Assembly (NCBI GenBank): GCA_903823665.1
Contig: CAIJTR010000156.1
Coordinates: forward strand, 1 to 61,277
DNA: 61,277 nucleotides
Source: an uncultured Rhodospirillales bacterium
GTDB taxonomy: Bacteria > Pseudomonadota > Alphaproteobacteria > Acetobacterales > Acetobacteraceae
Reading direction: 5' to 3'
This document shows positions 46,262 to 55,319 of the stretch, in pieces. Position numbers and translations under genes: made by a program. Numbering within the stretch: position 1 is the first letter of the stretch; each line of letters starts with the position of its first letter. The notes below the pieces were generated by a model. It was not told the origin of the DNA, ran no database searches, and worked only from the letters and a program-made list of their open reading frames with translations.

Positions 46262-46995
46262 GCGAGTTCTCCGGCAAGCGCGCCCTTGTCACTGGCGGCG
46301 GCAAGGGTATTGGGCTGGCGGTGGCGCAACGGCTGGCGGCGGCGGGGGCGGATGTTTCGATTTTGGGTCGGGATGCGGCAGCGCTGGTGGCGAGCGGGTT
46401 TGCGCATGAGGTTGTCGATGTGACCGATGCCGACGCGCTGACTGCGGCTATTCGTCGCTTGGGTGACTTTGATATTCTGGTGAACAACGCTGGGGCCGCG
46501 TTTTCGGCAAGCTTTCAGCGGCATTCGTTGAACGATTGGAACCAGATGCTGGCGGTTAATCTGACTGCTTGCTTCGTGGCGTGTCAGGCGGCGCTGCCGG
46601 GGATGATCGCGCGCAAGGCGGGGCGGATTGTGTCGGTGGCGAGCACGGCGGGGCTGAAAGGCTATGCCTACACGGCGGCGTATTGTGCTGCGAAGCATGG
46701 GCTGATCGGCCTCACGCGATCTCTCGCTATCGAAACGGCGCGCTCCGGGGTGACGGTGAATGCGGTGTGCCCTGGCTTCACTGACACCGGCTTGGTTGAT
46801 CGCGCTGTGGGCGTGATTGTGGAGAAGACCGGGCAGAGTGCGGATGATGCTCGGGCGGCGCTGGCGCGGTCCAATCCGCAGAACCGGCTGACCACGCCTG
46901 CGGAAGTGGCCGAGGCGGTGTGGTTCTTGTGTCGTGACAGCTCGGCGGGTTTTACGGGGCAATCTTTGGCGGTGGCTGGTGGAGAAGTGATGTGA
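46258..46995 (+). CDS. SDR dehydrogenase of the aryl-CoA pathway
   Basis: A 245-residue classical SDR with TGGGKGIG cofactor motif, NNAGAAF, the catalytic serine in VSVASTAG and [11 protein letters not shown] (Tyr-x-x-x-Lys). It probably acts as a 3-hydroxyacyl-CoA dehydrogenase on ring-derived CoA esters. The start is TTG at 46258 overlapping the preceding stop (TTGA), which is unusual but fits the coupled operon and the conserved length. The stop overlaps the crotonase GTG (GTGA). Confidence 0.85.
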   Translation: MSEFSGKRALVTGGGKGIGLAVAQRLAAAGADVSILGRDAAALVASGFAHEVVDVTDADALTAAIRRLGDFDILVNNAGAAFSASFQRHSLNDWNQMLAVNLTACFVACQAALPGMIARKAGRIVSVASTAGLKGYAYTAAYCAAKHGLIGLTRSLAIETARSGVTVNAVCPGFTDTGLVDRAVGVIVEKTGQSADDARAALARSNPQNRLTTPAEVAEAVWFLCRDSSAGFTGQSLAVAGGEVM

Positions 46996-47789
46996 GAACG
47001 CCGCAGCATTTTCTGTGGGCGGAGAGCGATGGGGTCGCCACGCTCACGCTCAACCGTCCGGAGCGAAAGAACCCGCTGACGTTTGAAAGCTACGCTGAGA
47101 TGCGCGATACGTTCCGCGATCTGGCGACGGACAAGAGTGTGAAGGCCGTTGTGCTGACAGGGGCTGGCGGGAATTTCTGTTCCGGCGGCGATGTGTTCGA
47201 GATCATTGAGCCGCTGACCAAGATGCGCATGCCGGAGTTGCTAGCGTTCACGCGGATGACGGGTGACGTGGTGAAGGCCATGCGCGCCTGCCCGCAGCCG
47301 ATCATCGCGGCGGTAGAAGGTGTGTGCGCTGGGTCGGGGGCGATCCTGGCGATGGTGTCCGACCTGCGATACGCATCGGCTGAGAGCCGCACGGCGTTTT
47401 TGTTCACGCGGGTGGGACTGGCGGGTTGCGATATGGGGGCGTGCGCCATTCTGCCGCGGATTATTGGGCAGGGACGGGCCAGTGAGCTTTTGTTCACCGG
47501 GCGGGCGATGAGCGGAGATGAAGGTCTGGCCTGGGGTTTTCACAACGCACTGGTTCCTGCTGGTGGCGTGCTGTCGCATGCGCAGGGCGTGGCGGCAAAG
47601 CTCGCGGCGGGGCCGAACTTTGCGCACGGCATGACCAAGAAGATGCTGCATCAGGAATGGTCGATGGACATTGACAGCGCCATCGAGGCGGAGGCGCAGG
47701 CGCAGGCGATCTGTATGGCGACGCAGGATTTCACGCGCGCGTTTGAGGCCTTCGCCAACAAGCGTGCGCCGGAATTCAAGGGGGATTGA
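46992..47789 (+). CDS. Enoyl-CoA hydratase/isomerase-family (crotonase) protein
   Basis: A 265-residue crotonase. Seen: [15 protein letters not shown], the oxyanion-hole segment [12 protein letters not shown], and [24 protein letters not shown] followed by [22 protein letters not shown]. The two catalytic glutamates of classical hydratase are not in their usual places: the first position reads AILA instead of CELA, and the second is Asp in GCDMGA. Hydration may therefore differ, and a ring-opening hydrolase or isomerase role is possible. The start is GTG overlapping the SDR stop. The TGATG overlap leads into the acyl-CoA dehydrogenase. Confidence 0.87.
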   Translation: MRTPQHFLWAESDGVATLTLNRPERKNPLTFESYAEMRDTFRDLATDKSVKAVVLTGAGGNFCSGGDVFEIIEPLTKMRMPELLAFTRMTGDVVKAMRACPQPIIAAVEGVCAGSGAILAMVSDLRYASAESRTAFLFTRVGLAGCDMGACAILPRIIGQGRASELLFTGRAMSGDEGLAWGFHNALVPAGGVLSHAQGVAAKLAAGPNFAHGMTKKMLHQEWSMDIDSAIEAEAQAQAICMATQDFTRAFEAFANKRAPEFKGD

Positions 47790-48943
47790 TGGCCGACCAA
47801 AGTTTCCTCGACTGGCCGTTCTTTGAGCCGTCGCATCGGGAGTTGGCCGGTGAGATCGATGCTTGGGCAGCGCGCACGCTGGGGCATCCGCATGGTGATG
47901 ACACTGACGCTATCTGCATCGATCTGGCACGTCAGATGGGTGAGGCAGGTCTGCTGCGGCATTGTGTGCCGGAGGATGGGCGGATGGATGTGCGCGCCTT
48001 GTGCCTGATGCGCGAGACGTTGGCGCGGCATGATGGCTTGGCGGATTTCGTCTATGCGATGCAGGGGCTCGGCACGGGTTCCATCAGTCTTTACGGTACC
48101 GAGGCGCAGAAGCAGCGGATTTTGCCAGGCGTGCGGGCGGGAACGTCGTTGGCGGCGTTTGCGCTGAGTGAGCCGGATGCGGGGTCGGATGTGGGGGCGA
48201 TGTCTACGACCGCCACACGCACGGGCGCAGGCTGGCGGCTGGACGGCGTGAAGACCTGGATCAGCAATGGCGGCATCGCGGGCCATTACGTGGTGTTCGC
48301 CCGCACCGGCGAGGCTCCGGGCACACGTGGGATTTCGGCTTTCATTGTGCCTGCCGATACGCCCGGGCTTTACATCGATGCGCGGATCGAGGTGATCGCA
48401 CCGCATCCTCTGGCGACGTTGCGGTTTGAGGATTGCCATCTGCCAGAGGACGCACTGCTCGGGGTGGCCGGGCAGGGGTTCAAGGTGGCGATGTCCACCC
48501 TCGATATTTTCCGCCCGACGGTGGGGGCGGCGGCATTGGGGCTGGCCCGGCGGGCGCTGGATGAGGCGGTCAAGCGGGCGCGGGCGCGGATGATGTTCGG
48601 CAAGCCGTTGGGGGAGATGCCTGTGATTCAGGCCAAGCTTGCGGATATGGCAACTGCCATCGATGCCTCCGCATTGCTGGTCTATCGCGCCGCGTGGGCG
48701 CGCGACGTTTCGGGCCAGCGGATCACGCGGGAGGCGGCGATGGCCAAGATGGTGGCAACTGAATCGGCACAGAAGGTGATCGACGAGGCGGTGCAGATTT
48801 TCGGCGGCCTTGGTGTGATGCGCGGCAACATTGCAGAGCAGCTCTATCGGGAAGTGCGGGCGTTGCGCATCTATGAGGGGGCGACGGAGGTGCAGAAGAT
48901 GATCATCGGTCGCGAGGTTCTGGCGCAGGGCAGCAATTCATGA
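47789..48943 (+). CDS. Acyl-CoA dehydrogenase
   Basis: A 384-residue FAD enzyme that introduces a double bond into an acyl-CoA, passing electrons to ETF. Motifs: [22 protein letters not shown] (FAD/substrate), KTWISNGG, and near the C-terminus [41 protein letters not shown] with the probable catalytic Glu in YEG. The ATG at 47789 overlaps the previous stop by one base (TGATG). The 47786 TTG is an alternative. No ETF genes are in the window. The substrate is probably a ring-derived dicarboxyl or cyclic CoA intermediate. Confidence 0.9.
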   Translation: MADQSFLDWPFFEPSHRELAGEIDAWAARTLGHPHGDDTDAICIDLARQMGEAGLLRHCVPEDGRMDVRALCLMRETLARHDGLADFVYAMQGLGTGSISLYGTEAQKQRILPGVRAGTSLAAFALSEPDAGSDVGAMSTTATRTGAGWRLDGVKTWISNGGIAGHYVVFARTGEAPGTRGISAFIVPADTPGLYIDARIEVIAPHPLATLRFEDCHLPEDALLGVAGQGFKVAMSTLDIFRPTVGAAALGLARRALDEAVKRARARMMFGKPLGEMPVIQAKLADMATAIDASALLVYRAAWARDVSGQRITREAAMAKMVATESAQKVIDEAVQIFGGLGVMRGNIAEQLYREVRALRIYEGATEVQKMIIGREVLAQGSNS

Positions 48944-49356
48944 CCGATGCCATCAAAGCGGGTCACCGCGTGCTGCTGCCGGAGGGCTGGCCGAAGCCAT
49001 CCGGCTATTCCAATGGCATTGTCGCCGATGGCCAGACGATTTTTCTGGGTGGGCAGATCGGCTGGGATGCGCAGGGCAAGTTCGCCGAGGGGCTGGCGGC
49101 TCAGGTGGGCCAGGCGATGGCGAATATCGTCGATGTTCTGACGGTGGCCGGTACGCCACCGACGTCCATCGTGCGGCTGACGTGGTTTGTGGTTGATGTT
49201 GAGGATTATATCCAGCAGCGCCGCGCCATTGGGGCTGCGTATATGGCGGTGATGGGCAAACACTTTCCCGTGATGTCGGTGATCGGCGTGAGCCGGCTGG
49301 TGGAAGCGGCGGCACTTGTGGAGATTGAGGCCACGGCGGTGATCCCGCGCGCTTGA
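48940..49356 (+). CDS. RidA-family protein of the aryl-CoA operon
   Basis: A 138-residue RidA/YjgF protein with [54 protein letters not shown], and C-terminal [25 protein letters not shown]. The conserved Arg is in VSRLVE. It overlaps the dehydrogenase stop (ATGA). In 2-aminobenzoyl-CoA degradation the ring product still carries an amino group as an enamine. RidA-type enamine/imine hydrolysis would remove it as ammonia, a sensible role (inference). A second, unrelated-context RidA is at 21273-21674. Confidence 0.87.
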   Translation: MTDAIKAGHRVLLPEGWPKPSGYSNGIVADGQTIFLGGQIGWDAQGKFAEGLAAQVGQAMANIVDVLTVAGTPPTSIVRLTWFVVDVEDYIQQRRAIGAAYMAVMGKHFPVMSVIGVSRLVEAAALVEIEATAVIPRA

Positions 49357-49398
49357 CATCCCGTCATGGCGGTTCACAGATATTGCGCTAACGAGAAG

Positions 49399-50550
49399 AT
49401 GGGGCATTTCATGATCGGTCGTATTGCAGGCGTGTTGGTGACGACGGTGATTTTGGGCTCGGCGCAGGCCGCGTGGGCGGACATCACCATCGGTGGCATT
49501 CTCAGCATCACCGGCCCCACGGCGGCGCAGGGCGTGGGGTATAAAAACGCGTTCGATCTGATGCCGAAGGAGATGGCCGGCCAGAAGGTCAATTACATCG
49601 TGCGCGACGATGGCGGTGATCCGGCGGTGGCGGTGTCGATCGCACGCAAGATGATCGATGAGGATCATGTTGACGCGTTCATCGGCCCGGCCACCAATCC
49701 CACGCTGGCCGCCGTGATGCCGGTGGCGCAGGAGGCGCATGTGCCCGTCGTGGTGATGGCCCCGGCGCTGTTCGATGTGCATAAATATACGTTTGCGTTC
49801 GACACCGCGCAGCCGACCACGCTGATGATCAAGGGCGTGGTCGATCATATGAAAGCGCATGGCGTGAAGACCGTGGGCTTCATCGGCTACAGCGACGGCT
49901 TTGGCGATCAGGTGCTGGATGGTCTGAAGCTGGGTGCCGCTGGCAGCGACATCACGGTGGTTGATGACGAGCGTTTTGCGCGCACGGACACGTCGGTGCA
50001 GCCGCAGGTGCTCAAGGCGCTCACGCACAAGCCGGACGTGATGATGCTGGGTGGCTCTGCCACGCCGGGCGCGTTGCCGAGCCTGGCATTGGCGCAGCGC
50101 AACTATAAAGGTCAGGTCTATAACAACCACGGCGTGGTAAGCCCGGCCTATATTCAGGTCGGTGGTCAGGCCGTGGAAGGCGTGATCGCACCGACGGGGC
50201 CGCTGGTGGTCTATGACCAGCTACCTGACAGCAATCCCGTCAAGGCGGTGGCGACAGATTTTATGACCCGTTACATCGCGGCGTTTGGTCCGCAAAGCCG
50301 AAACGCGTTTGCCGGTTACAGCTATGATGCGATGCTGATCATTCAGGCGGGTGTGCCAACGGCGTTGAAGGCGGGTGCTCCGGGGACGCAGGCATTCCGT
50401 GATGCGTTGCGCGATGGGATGGAGCATGTGAGCAATCTGATCGGTACGCATGGCATCTATAATATGACGCCGGACAACCATAACGGCATGGATGAGCGCG
50501 CCCGTGTGATGGTGCAGGTGGTCAATCAGAGCTGGAAGCTGATGCCCTGA
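49399..50550 (+). CDS. Branched-chain-type ABC substrate-binding protein
   Basis: A 383-residue periplasmic binding protein of the LivJ/leucine-binding family, used for branched-chain amino acids and many aromatic acids. A Sec-type signal (MIGRIAGVLVTTVILGSAQAAWA) is followed by ITIGGILSITGPTAAQGVGYKNAFDLMP and AVSIARKMIDEDHVDAFIGPATNPTLAAV. The ATG at 49399 has GAG close upstream. The ATG at 49411 is an equally possible start within the signal. It opens the Liv-type transport genes after ridA. The ligand is probably the aromatic substrate of the island (inference). Confidence 0.88.
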   Translation: MGHFMIGRIAGVLVTTVILGSAQAAWADITIGGILSITGPTAAQGVGYKNAFDLMPKEMAGQKVNYIVRDDGGDPAVAVSIARKMIDEDHVDAFIGPATNPTLAAVMPVAQEAHVPVVVMAPALFDVHKYTFAFDTAQPTTLMIKGVVDHMKAHGVKTVGFIGYSDGFGDQVLDGLKLGAAGSDITVVDDERFARTDTSVQPQVLKALTHKPDVMMLGGSATPGALPSLALAQRNYKGQVYNNHGVVSPAYIQVGGQAVEGVIAPTGPLVVYDQLPDSNPVKAVATDFMTRYIAAFGPQSRNAFAGYSYDAMLIIQAGVPTALKAGAPGTQAFRDALRDGMEHVSNLIGTHGIYNMTPDNHNGMDERARVMVQVVNQSWKLMP

Positions 50551-50560
50551 TTGTTCCGCA

Positions 50561-51565
50561 ATGGATGTCACCATTGCGGAACTGTTGCTGCAGGACGGGC
50601 TGACGACGGGGGCGATATACCTGCTGCTGGCGATTGGCCTGTTGCTGGTGTTCCTCGTCACGCGCGTGATCTTTATTCCGCAGGGTGATTTCGTGGCCTA
50701 TGGCGCGCTGACGCTGGCCTCGATGCTGGCGGGGCATGTGCCGGCGACGTTGTGGTTGCTCGATGTGTGCGCCGTGGCCTCGGCATTGCTGCAATGGCGC
50801 TCATGGCGGGGAGTGTCGTGGGCGTTGGGGCCTGCGCTGCTGATCACCTTGGCGACGCTGGTGGCAGTGCGATTGGGTGCCTGGGTTTGGTTGCAGGGTG
50901 CGCTGGCGGTTGGCATCACGGCGCTGCTCGCACCGATGGTTTATCGCCTCGCATTCCGTCCGCTGCGTCATGCCAGTCTGCTGACGCTGTTGGTGGTGGC
51001 GATGGCGGTGCATTTTGTGATGGTGGGGTTGGGCCTCGTGCTGTTCGGCCCGGAGACGCAGCGGACGCCCGCATTCTCGAACGCGAGTTTTACGTGGGGT
51101 GAAGTGGATATTTCCGGCCATTCGCTGTGGGTGGCTGGGTGTTGCGTGGTGCTCGTGGCCGCACTTTGGTGGATGTTCCACGCGACCATGCTGGGACGCG
51201 CGCTGCGGGCGAGCGCGTCCAACCCGATGGGGGCGCGGCTGATGGGGATTGAGGGCGACCGTATGGCGGCGATTGCGTTTGCGATGGCGGGCGGCATTGC
51301 GGCGTTGGCCGGTTTGTTGATCGCGCCGATCACGCCGATTGCCTATGATTCCGGCTTTCTGATCGGACTTAAGGGCTTCATTGCGGCGGTGATCGGCGGG
51401 CTTGCGAGCTATCCGGTGGCGGCGGTGGCGGCGCTTGTGGTGGGTGTTGTGGAGGCGTTCGCCAGTTTCTGGAACAGTGCCTATGCGGCGGCAATTGTGT
51501 TTGCTTTGCTGATCCCGGCGCTGTTGTGGCTGTCGGTTCGCACGCGGAGCATTGAGGAGCCGTGA
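50561..51565 (+). CDS. Branched-chain-type ABC permease (LivH-like)
   Basis: A 334-residue inner-membrane permease with about eight hydrophobic segments, a N-terminal LLQDGLTTGAIYLLLAIGLLLVFLVTRV, and a conserved cytoplasmic ALRASASNPMGARLMGIEGDRM loop. The last part is LIGLKGFIAAVIGGLASYPVAAVAALVVGVVEAF, the LivH signature. It follows the binding protein after 10 bases and overlaps the next gene by GTGA. Confidence 0.9.
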   Translation: MDVTIAELLLQDGLTTGAIYLLLAIGLLLVFLVTRVIFIPQGDFVAYGALTLASMLAGHVPATLWLLDVCAVASALLQWRSWRGVSWALGPALLITLATLVAVRLGAWVWLQGALAVGITALLAPMVYRLAFRPLRHASLLTLLVVAMAVHFVMVGLGLVLFGPETQRTPAFSNASFTWGEVDISGHSLWVAGCCVVLVAALWWMFHATMLGRALRASASNPMGARLMGIEGDRMAAIAFAMAGGIAALAGLLIAPITPIAYDSGFLIGLKGFIAAVIGGLASYPVAAVAALVVGVVEAFASFWNSAYAAAIVFALLIPALLWLSVRTRSIEEP

Positions 51566-53295
51566 GGGCGCTGGCGCTTGCTCTGGCGGCGGTGATTGCG
51601 GCGGCGCTGCTGTTGCCCGCGTTTTACGTGACGCTGATGATCAATGTGGGGCTCGCCTCGCTGGTGGGCGTGGGGCTGGTGCTGCTGACCGGGATTGGCG
51701 GGCAGACCTCGTTCGGGCAGGCGGCGTTCGCCGGGATTGGGGCCTACACCACGGCTTTGCTGACGCTGAGTTTCGGCTGGTCGCCGTGGCTGACCTTGCC
51801 GGTGGCGCTGGCGCTGGCTGGGGTGGCGGCGCTGTTGATCGGCGTGGTGACGATGCGGCTGTCCGGCCATTACCTCGCACTGGCCACCATCGCGTGGGGC
51901 ACGAGTGCGTATGTGCTGATGGGAACGCTGCCGGGGCTGGGTGGGTTTAACGGGCTGGTGGATGTGCCGGCACTGCCGGGGCTGCGCGGTGCGTCGCGCA
52001 TGATGCTGGTGTTTGTGGGCGTGCTGGTGCTGGCGGCGCTGGTGCTGGTGGGCAATCTGCTCGACAGCCGCCAGGGCCGGGCGATCCGGGCGCTCGCCAC
52101 TGGCCGACTGATGGCGGAGAGCATGGGTGTGAACACCGGGTTGGTGTCGCTCGGCATCTTTGTGATTGCGGCGCTGTTCGCTGGATTGTCCGGCTGGCTG
52201 TACGCGCATGTGCAGGGCGTGGTGAATCCATCGCCGTTCAATCTGGGCGCGGGGATTGAATACCTGTTCATGGTGATCATCGGTGGTGCCGGTTCGCTGG
52301 CCGGGGCCGTGTTCGGGGCGGGTGTGGTGCTGGTGCTGCGTGATCAGTTGAATGATTGGTTGCCTCGCCTGCTGGGCCAGCCTGGGAATTTTGAAGGGAT
52401 GGTGTTTGCGGCGGCCGTGATCCTGGCGCTGCAGAACATGCCGCAAGGATTGGTGCCGTTGCTGCTGCGGCGCAGGCGGTTGGTCGAGACGCGCATTGAT
52501 GTGAACGCGCCTGCACTGCCTTCGCGCGAGGGTGCGGGGGCCGCGCTCAAGGTTTCGGGGGTGACGCGACGCTTTGGCGGGTTGCTGGCCAATGATGCGG
52601 TGAGCTTCACGGCACAGGCGGGGGCGATCACGGCGCTGATCGGGCCGAATGGGGCAGGCAAGAGCACGATGTTCAATCTCATTGGTGGATTGCTGGCCCC
52701 CAATTCGGGCGAGATTTCGCTGGGGGGTGTGCGCATCGATGGGCTGCCGTCACGTCGCGTGGCGCGGGCGGGGGTGGCGCGGAACTTTCAGCATGTGCGG
52801 CTGCTCGCCGAGCGTTCCGTGCTGGAGAATGTGGCGCTGGGCGCGCATCGGCGGGGGCGGGCTGGGATGATCTCAGCGATGCTGCGGCTGGATCGTGCGG
52901 AGGAGCGGGCACTTCTGGCGGAGGCGTCGCGGCAGGTGGCGCGGGTGGGGCTGTCCGAACTGTTGCATTCTCCGGCGGGTGATTTGGCGCTGGGGCAGCA
53001 GCGGATGGTGGAGATTGCACGCGCACTTTGCCTCGATCCGGTTCTGTTGTTGTTGGATGAGCCCGCGGCGGGACTGCGGTTGGCGGAGAAGCAGCAATTG
53101 GCCGGGTTGCTACGGAGCTTGCGGGCTTCGGGCATCACGGTGCTGCTGGTGGAACACGACATGGATTTCGTGATGGGCCTCGCTGACCATGTGGTGGTGA
53201 TGGAGTATGGCCGGGTGATCTCGGCCGGGTCGCCTTCGGTGGTGCAGGCGGATCCAAAGGTGATGGACGCCTATCTTGGTGGCGTGGTGGCATGA
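51562..53295 (+). CDS. Fused LivM permease - LivG ATPase
   Basis: A 577-residue fusion. Residues 1-~310 are a LivM-type permease (VLLTGIGGQTSFGQAAFAGIGAYT, LSGHYLALATIAWGT, IGGAGSLAGAVFGAGVVLVL). Residues ~325-577 are a LivG-type ATPase (Walker A GPNGAGKST, LALGQQRM signature, LLLLDEPAAGL). Such fusions are well known in branched-chain/aromatic-type transporters of proteobacteria. The start is GTG overlapping the LivH stop (GTGA). It ends with ATGA overlapping livF. Confidence 0.92.
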   Translation: MRALALALAAVIAAALLLPAFYVTLMINVGLASLVGVGLVLLTGIGGQTSFGQAAFAGIGAYTTALLTLSFGWSPWLTLPVALALAGVAALLIGVVTMRLSGHYLALATIAWGTSAYVLMGTLPGLGGFNGLVDVPALPGLRGASRMMLVFVGVLVLAALVLVGNLLDSRQGRAIRALATGRLMAESMGVNTGLVSLGIFVIAALFAGLSGWLYAHVQGVVNPSPFNLGAGIEYLFMVIIGGAGSLAGAVFGAGVVLVLRDQLNDWLPRLLGQPGNFEGMVFAAAVILALQNMPQGLVPLLLRRRRLVETRIDVNAPALPSREGAGAALKVSGVTRRFGGLLANDAVSFTAQAGAITALIGPNGAGKSTMFNLIGGLLAPNSGEISLGGVRIDGLPSRRVARAGVARNFQHVRLLAERSVLENVALGAHRRGRAGMISAMLRLDRAEERALLAEASRQVARVGLSELLHSPAGDLALGQQRMVEIARALCLDPVLLLLDEPAAGLRLAEKQQLAGLLRSLRASGITVLLVEHDMDFVMGLADHVVVMEYGRVISAGSPSVVQADPKVMDAYLGGVVA

Positions 53296-54017
53296 CTGCG
53301 CTGTTGGAAGTGACTGGTCTGCGGGCTGGTTATGGCCGGGCCGAGGTGTTGCACGGCATTGAGCTGATGGTGGCCGAGGGTGAGATCGCAACCCTGATCG
53401 GGCCGAATGGGGCGGGAAAGACGACGACGCTGCAGGCGATTATGCGTTTGATCCCTTCACAGGGGAACGTGCGGTTTCAGGGGGTGGATGTTGGCGGGCT
53501 GAGCACCGAGGAGCTGGTGGCGCGGGGCTTGGCGCTGGTGCCGGAGACGCGGGCGCTGTTCACCGATATGCGGGTGGAGGAGAATTTGCTGCTCGGTTTC
53601 TATCGCAGCTTTCGGCAGGGCGCGCGGGATCAGGATGCTCGGCTGGCGCAGGTGTTTGCCATCTTCCCGCGTTTGCAGGAGCGGCGGCGGCAGTTGGCGG
53701 GGACGTTGTCAGGCGGGGAGCGGCAGATGCTGGCGCTGGGGCGTGCGCTGATGGGGCGTCCGGCGTTGTTGATGCTCGATGAGCCGAGCCTGGGGCTGGC
53801 ACCGTTGATTGTGCGAGACATTTTCGCCGTGCTGGACCGGTTGCGCAAGGGTGGGTTGTCGATCCTGCTGGTGGAGCAGAACGCCCGCGCGGCGCTGGCT
53901 TTGGCGGATCACGGCATGGTGTTGGAGATGGGGGCGGTGGTGGCAACCGGCGCTTCTGCCGCACTTTCGGCTGATCCGCGTGTGCTGGAAACATATCTGG
54001 GGCAGCGCCATGGGTGA
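53292..54017 (+). CDS. Branched-chain-type ABC ATPase (LivF-like)
   Basis: A 241-residue ATPase with Walker A GPNGAGKTT, signature LSGGERQM, Walker B LLMLDEPSLGLAP and the LivF-specific VEQNARAALALADHGMVLEMG. It pairs with the LivG half of the fused protein to drive the importer. ATGA overlap with the preceding gene. 65 bases separate it from the marR gene, the largest gap in this operon, so the regulator may also have its own promoter. Confidence 0.92.
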   Translation: MTALLEVTGLRAGYGRAEVLHGIELMVAEGEIATLIGPNGAGKTTTLQAIMRLIPSQGNVRFQGVDVGGLSTEELVARGLALVPETRALFTDMRVEENLLLGFYRSFRQGARDQDARLAQVFAIFPRLQERRRQLAGTLSGGERQMLALGRALMGRPALLMLDEPSLGLAPLIVRDIFAVLDRLRKGGLSILLVEQNARAALALADHGMVLEMGAVVATGASAALSADPRVLETYLGQRHG

Positions 54018-54082
54018 GGCGTATGCTTGTGCCGGGATTTCCTGGGGCGTAATCGATTCGGCTGTGATGCCAGGATGTTCGT

Positions 54083-54589
54083 ATGGGCTCTGACCAAATC
54101 CAGTTGCGTGCCGCTGACCGCGAGACGGCGGCGCAGGAGGGCGACCATCTCAAGCTGCGGCTGTGGCTGCGGGCGCTGACCTGCATTCAGATGATCGAGA
54201 CGGCCATTCGCGCACGGCTGCGCGCCGAGTTCGACACCACGCTGCCGCGGTTTGACGTGCTGGCGCAGTTGGATGCCGCGAAGTCGCCTTTGACGATGGG
54301 GGAGCTTTCAGCGCGGCTGATGGTGACGAGCGGGAGTGTGACGGGCCTGGTGGACAGCATGGAGACGGATGATCTGGTGGAGCGCAAAACCCACCCGGCC
54401 GATCGTCGCAGCACGCTGATCAGCATGACGCAGCGCGGGCGGGCGTTGTTCGACCGGATGGCCCCGGTGCATGCGGGCTGGGTTGATGAGCTGATGGCCG
54501 AGCTTTCACCTGCTGAGGCTGCGACGTTGCATGGGCTGCTGGGGCGGCTGAAGCATTCGGTTTCGGCGGCAGGGATGGGCGAGCCGTGA
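54083..54589 (+). CDS. MarR-family transcriptional regulator
   Basis: A 168-residue winged-helix regulator. The DNA-binding part (~55-115) has PLTMGELSARLMVTSGSVTGLVDSMETDDLV and the wing HPADRRSTLISMTQRGR, in good agreement with MarR proteins controlling aromatic catabolism. MarR dimers usually repress promoters and are released by an aromatic acid or its CoA ester. It lies at the end of the island's transport genes. The three copies of TTTGWRCCTAARM in the island are its best candidate targets (inference). The stop overlaps the trhO start (GTGA). Confidence 0.9.
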   Translation: MGSDQIQLRAADRETAAQEGDHLKLRLWLRALTCIQMIETAIRARLRAEFDTTLPRFDVLAQLDAAKSPLTMGELSARLMVTSGSVTGLVDSMETDDLVERKTHPADRRSTLISMTQRGRALFDRMAPVHAGWVDELMAELSPAEAATLHGLLGRLKHSVSAAGMGEP

Positions 54590-55284
54590 GCATTTCGGTT
54601 GCCGCATTTTATCAGTTTGCAGCGGTGGCTGATCCTGCTGCCCTGCGCGCTGAATTGCGTCCGCAGGCGGAGGCGCTGGGGTTGAAGGGCACGTTGATTT
54701 TGGCGAGCGAGGGCATCAATGCGACGCTGGCCGGTGAGCATGCCGCCATCGACGCGTTTTTGGCTGTGATCACGCCGCACTTTGATCAGTTGGAGCTGAA
54801 ACGGGCGCAGACGCCGACAATGCCGTTCAAGCGGCTCAAGCTGCATTTGAAGCGTGAGATTGTAACGCTGGGCGCAGCTGAGGCCGATCCGTCACTGCAG
54901 GTTGGTGTTTACGTGCCGCCATCCGAGTGGAATGCGCTGCTGGATGATCCAGAGGTGACGCTGATCGACACGCGGAACAGTTTTGAGGTGGCGCATGGCA
55001 CATTTCCGGGGGCGATTGATCCGCTGACGACGAAGTTCGGTGAGTTTCCCGAGTTTGTGGCAAACCAGCTCGACCCGCAGAAGCATCGGAAGGTGGCGAT
55101 GTTCTGCACGGGTGGAATCAGGTGTGAGAAGGCAACTTCGCTGCTGTTGGCGCGTGGGTTTTCCGAGGTCTATCACCTGAAAGGCGGTATCCTGGGCTAT
55201 CTGGCGCAGATGCCGGTGGAGGAAAATCGGTTCCAGGGGGCATGTTTTGTGTTCGATGAGCGCGAGACCGTGGTGCCTGGTTGA
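54586..55284 (+). CDS. trhO: tRNA uridine hydroxylase TrhO / YceA-type rhodanese
   Basis: A 232-residue rhodanese-domain protein of the TrhO/YceA family, which hydroxylates uridine-34 of certain tRNAs in E. coli. N-terminal half: SVAAFYQFAAVAD, LKGTLILASEGINATLAG. Rhodanese half (~115-215): DTRNSFEVAHGTFPGAIDPLT and the active-site loop CTGGIRCEKATSLLLARGF. The start is GTG overlapping the marR stop (GTGA), an unexpected coupling of a housekeeping tRNA enzyme with a catabolic regulator. Confidence 0.92.
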   Translation: MSISVAAFYQFAAVADPAALRAELRPQAEALGLKGTLILASEGINATLAGEHAAIDAFLAVITPHFDQLELKRAQTPTMPFKRLKLHLKREIVTLGAAEADPSLQVGVYVPPSEWNALLDDPEVTLIDTRNSFEVAHGTFPGAIDPLTTKFGEFPEFVANQLDPQKHRKVAMFCTGGIRCEKATSLLLARGFSEVYHLKGGILGYLAQMPVEENRFQGACFVFDERETVVPG

Positions 55285-55319
55285 ACAGGCGGCTGGTTTT
55301 TTGAGGCTGACATCGCCAC

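Noticed and set aside
49375-49398. Possible degenerate fourth operator (GATATTGCGCTAACGA) before the Liv-type binding protein
   Set aside because: Lacks the CCTAA part of the core; similarity to site C is too weak.
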